DNA from: Capsicum annuum
Lineage: Eukaryota; Streptophyta; Magnoliopsida; Solanales; Solanaceae
Reading direction: 5' to 3'
DNA length: 64,000 nt
Assembly: GCF_002878395.1 (NCBI RefSeq)
Contig: NC_061116.1
Coordinates: forward strand, 126,642,433-126,706,432
Shown piece by piece: positions 46,794-58,074 of this stretch. Every line of letters starts with the position of its first letter. The first letter of the stretch is position 1. The position numbers were made by a program, and so were the translations under genes. A model generated the notes under the pieces. That model worked only from the letters and a program-made list of their open reading frames with translations. It searched no databases and had not been told where the DNA came from.

Positions 46794-49466
46794 TATCATG
46801 ACCCAAAAATCAAGGGTCATAATGACACTTGTCGCGGCGAACCTTGATAAGTAAGCCTATCACCCAAATTGATATGTGATGAAAGATAATACCAAAACCC
46901 AAGGCAAGACTCCTAGAGCAGAATCAAACCATACACATGAATAGTAAAATTAAAAATACAAAGTCGATGATACCAAACCAAATCTCAAAAACTGGTGTCA
47001 CAGTGTAAAAACATAACTAGTACAACTCCAAATCAAAATACCTAAAGTATCCAAACTGAAAATATTCTGTCTCTGAAAAGATCAACTGCTACCTCGAAAA
47101 GCTCTAAATGTCACTCGAATTAACCATTGTGAGTCCCACTGGAACCTCGATCTGTACTGAAAAGGCATAGTAAGGGTGAGTACAGTCCACTTGTATTGAG
47201 TAGGTATCATAGATCGACTGAGCAAAGTAGAAAATAAAGCATACAAAATACACACTAAGGGCACACCACCTAAGATCAGAAAATGTCCCAAATGGCAGTC
47301 CACACTATCTTCACTAACAGTTCTATAATATTCACATACACTATAGCAATACGAGAGAGAAATATAAGTATACAAAGATCAGGCATGCAAATATGAAGGA
47401 GGAAGTACATATAGATAAGTATCACATCAAGGAAAGATAATACATTGCATAAAAATACAAATTTAATACAAATGCAATGGAGATGATGATGATGATGATG
47501 CCCGAGGTTGTCGCACACTCCTGTATACCCCTACGGAGCTAAAAATTCCCTATGTAGGACCCATGGGGGGTTTTTCATCTTGTATACAACTAATATCCAA
47601 TACTAATATCCATATATCCTCTCCGACACATCCTTCGATAGAGGGTTTTCAGATGTCACATGTTCTATCAGAAAAAATCTGTGTTTCTAGTATTTTTAGT
47701 AATTCCAAGGTGATATCAATATTTCATGAATGAATATGATATGAGGATGTAATGCTCACAACCAACTAGTAGGAGAAATTCCATACCCATCCAATATACC
47801 AACCAACCAAGCCAAAATCTAATCATTCACCCAACCATCTATGAATCCAACATAATCTATATGACAATAGAATGAGATATTAAAAAGTCACCATTGATCA
47901 CACATAATAAATAATATTCCAAAACCGCCAAATAACATCAATATATAGGCCCTCACATGGGCACAACACAGTAATATAGCCATTTTCATGATTAGTTACC
48001 ACACCCTTAACATAATTTTGTACCAATACTAACTACCCAATCCAGTCTAAAGAACGTTAAGCCATAACCAACCTTAAATGCTGAAAACTTGCCTGTAAGC
48101 CTTCAATATAAAGCCTTATTCCCATGAAAAAACTTGGAATCAACTAAGACATAGAAATCTATAATCTATGCATAAAAAAAGCCAATGATATACATATTGC
48201 CTATATTTAAGTCAGGGTCAAAACGAAAACCCAAAATGGATTTTTTAAAAAAGAAGGGCAAAACCATAATTTTTTTATTGAAACATGTTCCCCAGACTTA
48301 TAGGAGTCTTTAGCTGAAAACCCAAGCGAAAATAAGTTAAAAATGACATTCAAATTGAAGAAAAACTATTTTCAAACTTTACCGATAAAAATCCCTAAAA
48401 TCTATGTTACAAATTGAGAATTACAATTGTTTTGACGATGAAATTGAGAGAAAAGTGATAATTTTAAAATTAGAAACTCACCCAAGTGAAAATGGGTTGA
48501 AATTTGGCTTTAAGTTGGAGAAATACAATTTTGAGGCCTTCCAGGCCAAATCCCCAATTTCCTACTTTTAACTCCGCATTAAAACAAGTTTTAAATGATA
48601 AAATTGAGGGAAATTAGTTGAAGTAGGTGTTTTGGAGCTTACCTAAGCTTAGAAATGGAGGAAATTTCTCAAAATCGCGAAACCCTAAGCTTCATGTCTC
48701 CAAAATGGTGAAAAATGGCAAAATATGAGTATTTATTATAGCCAACCATCGCATACGTGATCACTTGGTCACTTAAGCGACTACCGCTTAAGCGACCATG
48801 CCTCGCGTACGTGATACCTCGCCTGATAGCAGCTATAATGTAAGCGAGTCTTGTAATTACAACAAAGATGTCGCATAAGCAATACTTGGATCTGGTTTGC
48901 TTGTTGCGTAAGAGACCAACCAGTCTCGTACGCGGGTGCACCAGTTGAGTTGTGCACCAGCTGGAGACTTAGAGAATTCCAAGTCTCCGTGGATCCCTCG
49001 GGATTCATTCAAAATTATATGAACATAAACGAACTGTGTTACCCTATAAAATTCAACACTCTAAACTCAATGATGATATCAGATTTTTGAAAAATGACAT
49101 TTTCACAAAGTTGACCCCCGAAATCCAATTTCACAACTTTCTGAACCGAGAGTTGAAATGACATATAAAATCCATAAAACCTTACCAACCATGTTACCAA
49201 CCTTAAATCGACATTCCAGATTTACTGGCAAAGTCCGTTTTTCCATGTGATGTACAAATTAATAAATGTTGATCGAAGTCAATTATAAGGCTTTTCAAGC
49301 CATCAAAAACCACAATATCACATAGATCACACTGAAATACATCAGGAACCATGCCAATCATCCCTACACCTAAAAATACCACAATGTAACCACGAGGAGG
49401 GGTAAAATGGTCAAATCACACAATAAATTTTTTTTTGCATAAATCACTAAAAATTAGGTTGTTACA
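46794..49466 (-). repeat. Reverse LTR of a second Gypsy element, 2673 bp
   Basis: On the minus strand it begins TGTAACAACC (49466) and ends GGGTCATGATA (46794). To its right the minus strand carries ATTCGAGGATGAACAAGTG and integrase, so this is the 3' LTR of a reverse-oriented element. Its length and a CGCTTAAGCG-containing segment near 48780 relate it to the 30311 LTR. An ATG microsatellite lies at about 47483-47501. Confidence 0.8.
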
Positions 49467-50575
49467 TCATCCACTACTAAAACACTTGTTCATCCTCGAA
49501 TAAAGTCAAGGGAAATACCTAAATCAGCAAAATGTCGAGGATAAGAACTACGTATATGTCAGACTGACCTCCCGAGTAGCCTCATCTATAGGTCGATGTA
49601 TCTATTGGACCTTAACTATAGGAGTATCTCTAGAACGCAATTATCTAACATCCCTAGTCAAGATGGAGATAGGCTCCTCAATAAAAGACAACCTCTTCTA
49701 GCTGAACTGATCCTAACGAATGACATAAGCTTATCTAGAATGTAAAATTGAAGCATGGAAACATAAAAAACTGGATGAGCAACTTGTAAATCTAGGGACA
49801 AAGCCAACTCAAAAGCCCCATCACCAACGGTTCAAAAAACCTCAAATGGACTAATATACTCGGGGCTAAGCTTGCCCCTCTTTCCAAGCCTCATCACACC
49901 CTTTATGGGAGAAACTCAAAGAAAAATATGATCACCAACACAAAATCTTATGGCACAAAGTCTGCAATCTGCATAGCACTTCTGCCCACTCTAGCCACTT
50001 AAAGTGTATCCTGAATGATCCAAACTCTATCCAAAGACTCATGAAACAAGTCTATTCCTTGAGGTCTAACCTCAGAACCTCAAACCAACCAACTGGAGAG
50101 TGACAACTCCTACTTTACAAAGCCTCAAAGGAGCCATATCAGTATTGGAATAGTAGCTATTATTGTACGCAAACTTCACCAAGGCTATATGCTGCTTCCA
50201 CTGGCCACCAAAGTCCATCACGCAAGAGCATAGAATATCCTTCAAAACCTAAATAGTCAATTCTGACTGCTCATCAATTTAGGAGTGAAATATTGTACTA
50301 AGGTCAACTCGAGTGCCCAACTTATCCTCAAATGTCTTCCAAAAGTGAGATATGAACATTGAACCTCGATCTAAGATAATAAAAAGTAGCATACCATGCT
50401 CAAATCAAGGAGGATCTCAATATACTCTAAACCAAGCAATAGCAAGAATTCAAAATTAAGCCTATATCGCAACAAAGTCATATAGATGAGCCTAGGTGTC
50501 TCAAAAATAGTCATTCAACTCACTACACATGTTTTCACATTTAAAACCAACTTTCATCATGTAATCATATATAGA
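49467..50575 (-). pseudogene. Integrase C-terminal remnant, reverse Gypsy
   Basis: On the minus strand near 49920-49860 the frame reads KGVMRLGKRGKLSPEYISPFEV, followed by DGAFELAL and AHPVFYVSMLQFYI: the integrase C-terminus of Tekay/Del-type pol. Upstream integrase pieces extend to about 50575 in broken frames. Reverse transcriptase and gag are absent, lost at the junction with the Athila-like element to the right. Confidence 0.75.
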
Positions 50576-51259
50576 ACTTCACAAGAACATCTCATTTATT
50601 CCTAATACAAAAATTTAAAATTACTCCTCAAAATAAAAAAGGGATACTAGGTTCAAAGGGCTCTCCCTAAAAAAAGAATAGGAAAGAAAAATCAAGGGGT
50701 GGGTGAAGGGTGTATCTACTAACAGACACCAAAAAACACTAAAAACTAACAACAAAAAAAGATAAAATTATTTTGTTGTTTTTAAAATTTAGTCAACACT
50801 AGAAAATAAATAATAATGGAAATCCTATAGCAACACTTCACCCTAAACAATAAAGATTCCCTAACCCACACTTAAAATCACTCTTTGTACCAAAAAATAA
50901 ATTAAAATTATGGATATAAATATTCCTTAAGTCTTCTAGGAATGGCTAGTATCATCCTGATCATTAAAGAGGTATGGATGACCGCATACATAGCTTTTGC
51001 CATGCTCTTTAGCTACGATCTTTGGTACTTAGACTTTCTTTCATCTTATGAATCAATCAAACATAAAAACAAAGGTAATACAAAATAAAAATTAAGAAAG
51101 TTAAAAATAACTACAGTAACATAGGTTGCCTCCCAAGCAGCTCTTGATTTACTATTGTGGCATGACTCATATCACAACTATTAACCACCATCTTTTATCC
51201 CTTTTCTCCTACTTTGAGTCCATATTCTTATTCTTTTCTAACCTTTCAAGTACTTACTC

Positions 51260-51954
51260 TCATGGTATACAACTCTTTTTCTCTTCATGTATCCTAATTT
51301 TAGGCTTAAATATTAATTTGTTCAACTCCATAAGAGTGGTCGAAGAGGTCATTGGATATTTGCACTCATCCACCCCATACTTATATTCTTCCTTGGTTAT
51401 TATCTTGCATAAATATTTATAGTGTGAGGGTGTATTAAGTGTTTTGTACACTTTGAAGATTACCTCTTTATTATTCAACCTTATTTGAAAGTGCCCCCTA
51501 TTATATCTATCAATGCTCCTCCAGTTACCAGAAAACATCCCAAGATTATTGGTACCCTATCATCTACATCCTAATGAAGAACAATAAAGTCAGCAAAAAT
51601 AATGAACTTACCAACCTTGATGACAACATTCTCAATGATTTCTTTGGGAACTACTCTAGCTTTGTTCGATATTTAGAGCACCATTGAGCATGGTCTCAGT
51701 TTTTTGAAAATAAGAGTGTTAAACATAGATATGAGCATAAAATTTATGCTTGCCCCTAGATCACTCAAAGCATGAACCATATCGCTTTCACCAATTTGTA
51801 TAGGAAGGGTGAAAATTCCAAGGTCCTCTAGCTTCTTAGACATCTTTATCATCACCACTGAACTACACTCCTTAGTATGTGCTACCATATCAATATCACC
51901 TAACTTTATCTTATTTGTTACCACATCTTTTAAGTACTTAGCATACTTACGCAT
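51260..51954 (-). pseudogene. Athila-like gag-protease remnant
   Basis: On the minus strand YAKYLKDVVTNK, AHTKECSSVVMIKMSKKLEDLGIFTLPIQIGESDMVHALSDLGASINFM is the end of gag and the start of the aspartic protease. The active-site triad normally D-[TL]-G appears as DLGAS, usual for Athila. A second frame (51538-51260) continues with SIDRYNRGHFQIRLNNKEVIFKVYK. The frame is broken between 51540 and 51680. Confidence 0.8.
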
Positions 51955-52831
51955 TTCTTATAAAACTTCTAATGAAGGAAGGCTAATGTAAAGTTCTCTG
52001 TACGTGTCAAAGAACATACTAAATAAGAATCTTCTTTAGACTTTTTAAGCCTCTGAGGAAATGGTAGTGGTGGTCTCTCAAGTGTATGTTTAGCTGTCTT
52101 TGCTTTTGGGTACTCTGACTTTCTTAAATTTTAAGCATCTTTATTTGCCACTTGTTTCTCATCTGTTTGCTGTGGGACCAACTTTGTTTGTACCTTTTGA
52201 TTTTTCTTTTGAGGTTTGTCAATCAAGTCTATACCACTAATCAAGGTTATTTCCATCACTTGCTTAGGATTTTTGTATCACTAGGAAAGCCCCCTCGAGT
52301 TCTTATGTTTTGTTCTTGAACAAACTGCTCTAACTGTGTCTTTGAATTCTTCTAAGCTAGTTGCTTAGTTTTGCTATTCTTAACCATTTATTCTTAGTTG
52401 GCAAAGATATTTTTCAATGTATCTTAAATATTGCTGGATTGAGTATTATTCTAAATGACCCATAACTGTTGAAACTATTAAGTTTGAGCCTTATTATTAC
52501 CCCATGAGTAATTGGGATAACTTTGTCAGTTGCGGTTATAGGTATTACCATAGTTTTGATTTCCTTTAGGTGCATTTCCTATAAAATCTACTGACTCTAA
52601 ATTTTCTCCATATAGTCTGTAGAGTAACCACTATCACTATAAATTTTACAAAAGTTTGAGCCTGCTGAATTGCATCTACTTTGTCCTAAGATTGATTCAC
52701 GCTCAACTTACTAAACTTTATCATCATTTTGGTTCTGGAAGCATTCCAATTGAATAATCAATGCTCTGACACTATCCATGTCAATCTTACCTGTACGCTT
52801 TTTCACCGTACTTCTGTATACATCACCCTCC

Positions 52832-55555
52832 TATAATACCTCGTACTTCTACCTAGCTTAAATTCATCCTAAAGATGTCAAAGACTTGTTTTAAAGATGA
52901 ATCTACTTTTATAAATGTGTTATTTTCAAGATTTTCACTTTTTATCATGTGGAAAATTGAATAAGCTTTTTGTTGATACCAAATCCGCCCAAATCCAACA
53001 CCTGGGTGAAGAGTTAGAGCCTTTTTAGTAAGGTTGTGTGCCACCTGAGCCATCAACGCATCGCGGAGCAGGCCAAAATGGCAATCATCAAAATCCAGTG
53101 AGCCTTCATAATTATGTCACATCGCGCCAAGGCTCAAATTCAGAATTTTCCTTTTTCCAGTAAGACTCTGCAATTACACCGTGTTGCGCCAAACTTTTAG
53201 GTCACAAACAAAGTGGCAACGCAATATAGCTCCACATCGTGCTAGCCTGCCAAATCGGGAAATTTTGACAAAAATTAAAATACACATTCAAGGGTTAAAA
53301 GGGCTAATTTCCCACCCCTATTTAAACCTAATAACACGTGATTCTGTCATTTTTCACCCAAAACATAGTGTTTCTCTTAAGAACAAGCTAGGGTTTCAAT
53401 TGGGGATTCAAATTCAATACTCAAATTCAAGAATCTCTCCATCAATCTTTGTAGAATCAAGAACTAAGGTATGCACATTGTTCATTCATGGATTCCTTTC
53501 ATCCATGAAGCCTAAGCATCAAGTCTTAAATCTTGTATTGTGAATATTGAATCTTTATGTGTTATTCATGAACCTATGATAGCATGTGGTTTGAAACATG
53601 TGAAATTGAGTTGAAATATGGAGTTTTATTATGTTAATTTGATGGTCATGCCTATGCCCTTATTCATACATCCTAGGTGTTTGATAAAATTTCTAATAGA
53701 ATAGAAATTATGAATTATAGCTTAATTGTGAGCCAATTGATAAATGCATGCTTTACCTTATGACCAAGAATGACTTCCATGATATTATGTGCATTATGAA
53801 TGGTTGAGGGAATGTCCATGAGAATAGGTTGATGAAAATATGACATATTTATATGCAATTCCATTCATGTACAAGACTATGATAACTATGTGCTTCATAA
53901 AATCCCCAAATTGATGTATTATGAAGTATTGATACTGGTCACGTGTTCAAGAAGTGCCATGTTCTGCCAGTTTCATGCTATAGAGTCCTGGGGGTACTTG
54001 TACCCGAAAATTTAGCTGTGTGCCTAGATCCAGTGTCATATTGTCATGATACTCCTAGCCAAACCATAATTAGTAGAATTCAGTCAATCATGTGACTCAG
54101 GAAAACTCAGTAAACTCACTATCAGTCCAGTACCATTCAGTAATCTAAAAAAGATCAGTACTTCAGTAATTCAGTAGTATTCCGTTAGTCAATGGAACTC
54201 AATGAACTCAGTCCAGTTTAGTTCAGTTAATCATGTTCAGTGTCTATTCAGATGGGAGTAGGATTTTACACCGAGTGAACCCAAGGATGAGGACACACAC
54301 TGACAGTTGAGGGTGTGATCCTTAGAAGAAATCCTTGCATTCCAGAACTATGTAGCCAGCATAGGTTGAGACATCAACACTAACAGGTGAGGGTTGATGA
54401 GGTGGATTAACACTGTCAGATGAGGGTTCTACATTCTATTTTAGGACACTATCAGGTGAGGGTCACCCACAGCTTGTCCTTATCAGTGGCGTGGTATTGA
54501 CACCTTTCCAATTGGGGATATAGATTGGACCCTAACTTAGCTATAATAGCTTACTAGGGGCATGTCGGTTAGATGAATGCTTCCCACAGTTTCTGTTTTA
54601 GATTCAGTCTTCAGAATAGAATTCAGTCCAGTTCTATAGAAATCAGAACTGTCAGATACAGTCGTTCAGTCTCAGTAATGGAACTTAGATAGTTTTTTAG
54701 AATTTCAGGACTGTCAGACACAGTTAACCAGTTAATAGTATATTAATCATACACAATTCATGTTATCAGTATTCAGTTTTAGGACTTCAGATACATTCAA
54801 TCAGACCAGTTCTTCATAATCAGAATTGTCAGAAATAGTTATTCCTTTAGCAGTAATATGACATCAGTTCCTCAGAACTCTATAGACTTAGTTATTTAGT
54901 ATCCCAGCATTAGCACTCATATATTAGTAAATCTATATTATCAGAATTTATAGGTTAGTGTTATCGCGATCTTAGTTATAGTTATGTATTCCTGCATGTA
55001 TTCTCACGTTCATGCTATTTATTCAGTTAGTATTGTTCATGCATATGAACCATTACATTTAGCCTACCTCACTTGTATACCAGTATATTCAATGTACTGA
55101 TATATTTGCACTATGGTGTTTTATACTATAATTTTAGAAGTATGAGCTCCCGAGCATCCTTAGTAGATCAAACGTTCAGCAGCCAGATTAGCAGTGAGTC
55201 CTCATTATCTGAGGATAGCATGCTTATTTAATTACTTTATTATTTTATTAGTTTGGAGTTAGTTGGGGACATATCCCATCAACTCTATAGATTTTAGACA
55301 ATTTAGAGTCTTTTAGACTACAACATGTTTCAGATAGTTTATTTTAGTTTTGGGTATTATTATACCCCATTACAGATATTATTTTATATTCTGTATTAGT
55401 TTAGTTTTGAACCTTATGGACTTACAAATTATATTCCACATATTTTTAGTATATTATTTAGTGCTCAGTTATAGATATCAGTCATAATTAGCTTGTGGTC
55501 CTTCGGGGTCATGAGCACCGTGTAACATTTTAGGTACCAAATTTATGGCGTTACA
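52832..55555 (+). mobile_element. Solo LTR, forward, 2724 bp
   Basis: It starts TATAATACCTCGTAC and ends GGCGTTACA, flanked by CCTCC (52827-52831) and CCTCT (55556-55560), a 5 bp duplication with one change. The Athila-like internal region continues on both sides. It belongs to the family also found reversed at 38211-40441 and 61880-64000; shared blocks include GGTGAGGGT repeats near 54390-54470 and CCTTCGGGGTCATGAGCAC near the end. Confidence 0.85.
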
Positions 55556-55559
55556 CCTC

Positions 55560-56440
55560 TCATTCGGGGTAACTTTATAAACTTTGGTTCAACAGAGTAT
55601 ATAACTCATCATAAGTTTTCTTCAATGCTTGACCATATGTAGCTGAATCTAGCAAAAGTCTTATGTTATAGTAAAGGCTTTCAACAAATGTATAAGCTAA
55701 TACCCCATTGGTATGTTGGTGATACGGATAGTCTTTGAGTAAAGACTCAAATATCTCTCATGCATGATTGAGATTCTTATTTGGCATTTTTTTAAAATAC
55801 AGGATCTTCTCCTAAACCTTGCAGTTTTGCTAGAAGGAAAGAATCGGATGATGAACTTTTTTTCCAAGTCATCAAAAGTTGTGATAAAGTTTGAAGGTTC
55901 TGACTTCAACTATTTCTTTTTCTCTGCTAGTAGTAAAAAGGTTAAGAGAGTGACCCTCACTTAATCCCTGGAGACTCCAACAGAAATAAAAGTGTCATTG
56001 AGTTCCAAGATATTTTTTAGGTGGAGATGTGGTTCCTTATGAGATAAGATTATGAACTGCCCATTGCTGTGCAATAATTGGACCATGTTCTTCTATAACT
56101 CAAATCTACCTCAAGATCCAGTCTGTAGATATTAGAGGTAATATTAATTATGAGCGAATTTCCATTTCCCACACTATCCTACGAGATGGTTGTTCTTTAA
56201 CCATGACTGCAGGAATGGCTTTGCCTTATTGAGCTTATGGGATGGGATAGAGAAGTGTTTCTTCCCTCCTTAATTAATACAAGCATATTTTTGATTTAGG
56301 ATATGGTTCAACTAAATCCCTCTTTCTTTCAAACTTACTTGAGATTCATACCTGTACCTACAAGTTCAGTAGCTAAAACCAAGTCGCCATCACTTATCAA
56401 AATAGAATAGCAAACCTATAAATTAGAGAGTTGATAATTT
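55560..56440 (-). pseudogene. Athila-like gag remnant
   Basis: On the minus strand 55909-55697 encodes SNFITTFDDLEKKFIIRFFPSSKTARFRR and, later, ISIMHERYLSLY, matching the conserved gag block of Athila elements. Frames on either side are broken. Confidence 0.75.
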
Positions 56441-56446
56441 TTAAAG

Positions 56447-56464
56447 TACCCAACAATGGTGCCA
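56447..56464 (-). other. Primer-binding site, tRNA-Asp type
   Basis: The minus strand reads TGGCACCATTGTTGGGTA, which agrees with the tRNA-Asp-type site TGGCGCCGTTGTCGGGGA used by Athila/Tat elements at 14 of 18 positions; most differences are C-to-T or G-to-A. Confidence 0.7.
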
Positions 56465-56470
56465 AAAACA

Positions 56471-57007
56471 TATTGCGTACTACCCACACGCAAGTTTACG
56501 TGTTCGTGTAAGTAAAAAAGTAACTCTTGTGAGCCAAATGTTGATCCCATAGGGACTTGCTGATTAGAGAACTATCTAATTCAAATATTACAATTGAAGT
56601 TTAAACAAATATGATTTGTAACAAACAAGAGTTTTGAGTTTTGATTTTATAACCTAAGTAATAAAAATAACAATGATATGAAGTTTGAATTGCAAATAAT
56701 ATGTGGAGAGTTACCGGGTTGAGATATTTACTTCACATTCATGCATAACTATGGTTTCTAGATGTTGTTGGTGTTTATCATGATTATTGATTTACATGTT
56801 TGATATTATAACTTGGGAATGGTCATCATCTAGGTCATCTATTGAAATAAATCTCATAACTACATCGTTGGGCGGGGATGTGATTCCTTAATTTAGATGT
56901 ATTAAGATATCATCCCATTTTATTAACCAAGTTGGGTGTTTATGTATATCTCTATCCTAAACACAAATCATCCTTTAACTATTAGTATCTAATAATTAAA
57001 GACATGA
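56471..57007 (-). repeat. Athila-like LTR fragment
   Basis: It lies immediately outside the primer site. Its end (minus strand ...GTACGCAATA) and an AGCAAGTCCCTATGGG block parallel the solo LTR at 42063-43346. It is cut at 57008 by another LTR. Confidence 0.65.
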
Positions 57008-58060
57008 TGTCATGACCCAATTTCTTAGGTCGTGATGACGCCTACCATAACCCACTAGTATGCAAGCAAGCCCATAATTCAAAACTACTAGCAGCAGACC
57101 ACCAAGAGAAATAGAGGAGAATTTGGAATAAATATAGTAAAAATGATAAAATACACAAGACAGTCCCAAAATCTTGTGGAATCAGTACAAGAGCTTCTAT
57201 TTTTAACAAGGGTACAAAATGAAGTACTAAATGTATATAATGATACAACCCATCTCTGAATACAACATAGAGATTAGTCTAGTACATAAGAGGGAAGAAA
57301 GTAATACTTTGAAAGCTAGGAGCTCACCTTATATCTCTGAAACATAGCTTCTCCACACGACGTGCATAATAACGGTGATAACCTATACTATGATCTGCAG
57401 GTTGTAAAAGTGTAGTATGAGTACAAAACACATGGTACTTAGTATACAACTGCCGACTGAGCTCCAAAGATAATACAAATATATATATAACATGTAAGCA
57501 AAAATGTAAACTAGACCCAAATACCCAACAATCGCATAACAAGGCGAAATGAGATAATATAGATAACTATCCTATTCATATCTAGGAAATTAACATAATG
57601 AGGCCAATGAGGTATTAATGATGAACTATACCATTCTATCAACACTCAGTAACCTTAACCCTATACCATATATCTTTGGCTAACATACTAATAAAGGGTG
57701 AAAAGAGGATGTATAATAGTATATAAGGCCAAAGAATGAATATACAATCTAAATAAATAAAAGAAGAAAAGGATATACGGTATTACCTTATTTACATATA
57801 GATAGGTACACATATATATACATACACACACATACACATATATAAGGTCAACTCAAGGAACAACCTAAGTTATCAGACTACCACCTTAAGGCCTCATAAT
57901 TCTAGGAAAAACTAGTACTAACATAATCAGGGTCGCTAATCAATACGCCTAATCATGAAATAATTAGCCATAATAAAGAAATCATAAAATAAGGAATTCA
58001 AAACATGCCTCAAATCTTAATACCAAATCATCAACTAATTTAAACATCCTGGGTTTTGAC
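57008..58060 (-). repeat. Reverse Gypsy LTR fragment
   Basis: On the minus strand it ends GGGTCATGACA at 57008, as in the other Tekay/Del-like LTRs. No matching start (TGTAATGACC) is found to the right; the sequence changes to forward-oriented LTR material near 58060, so it is truncated. Confidence 0.6.
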
Positions 58061-58074
58061 CCTAAAAAAATTTC

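Larger units (their letters stand above)
51100..57007 (-). mobile_element. Reverse Athila-like retroelement, split by a solo LTR
   Basis: From right to left on the minus strand: an LTR (57007-56471), an Asp-type primer site (56464-56447), a gag remnant (about 56300-55560), an interruption by a solo LTR (52832-55555), then a protease remnant (51954-51260) and a CCTCCCAAGCAGCTCTTG block near 51130 often seen in Athila interiors. Reverse transcriptase is not seen, so it is either a gag-protease-only derivative or truncated near 50576-51100, where the sequence is A-rich and uninformative. Confidence 0.7.

Noticed and set aside
52853..53056. 67-codon minus-strand frame
   Set aside because: Lies wholly inside the solo LTR and has no conserved motif.
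57042..57542. Minus-strand hydrophobic frames
   Set aside because: Inside a reverse Gypsy LTR fragment; translation is low-complexity with no known domain.
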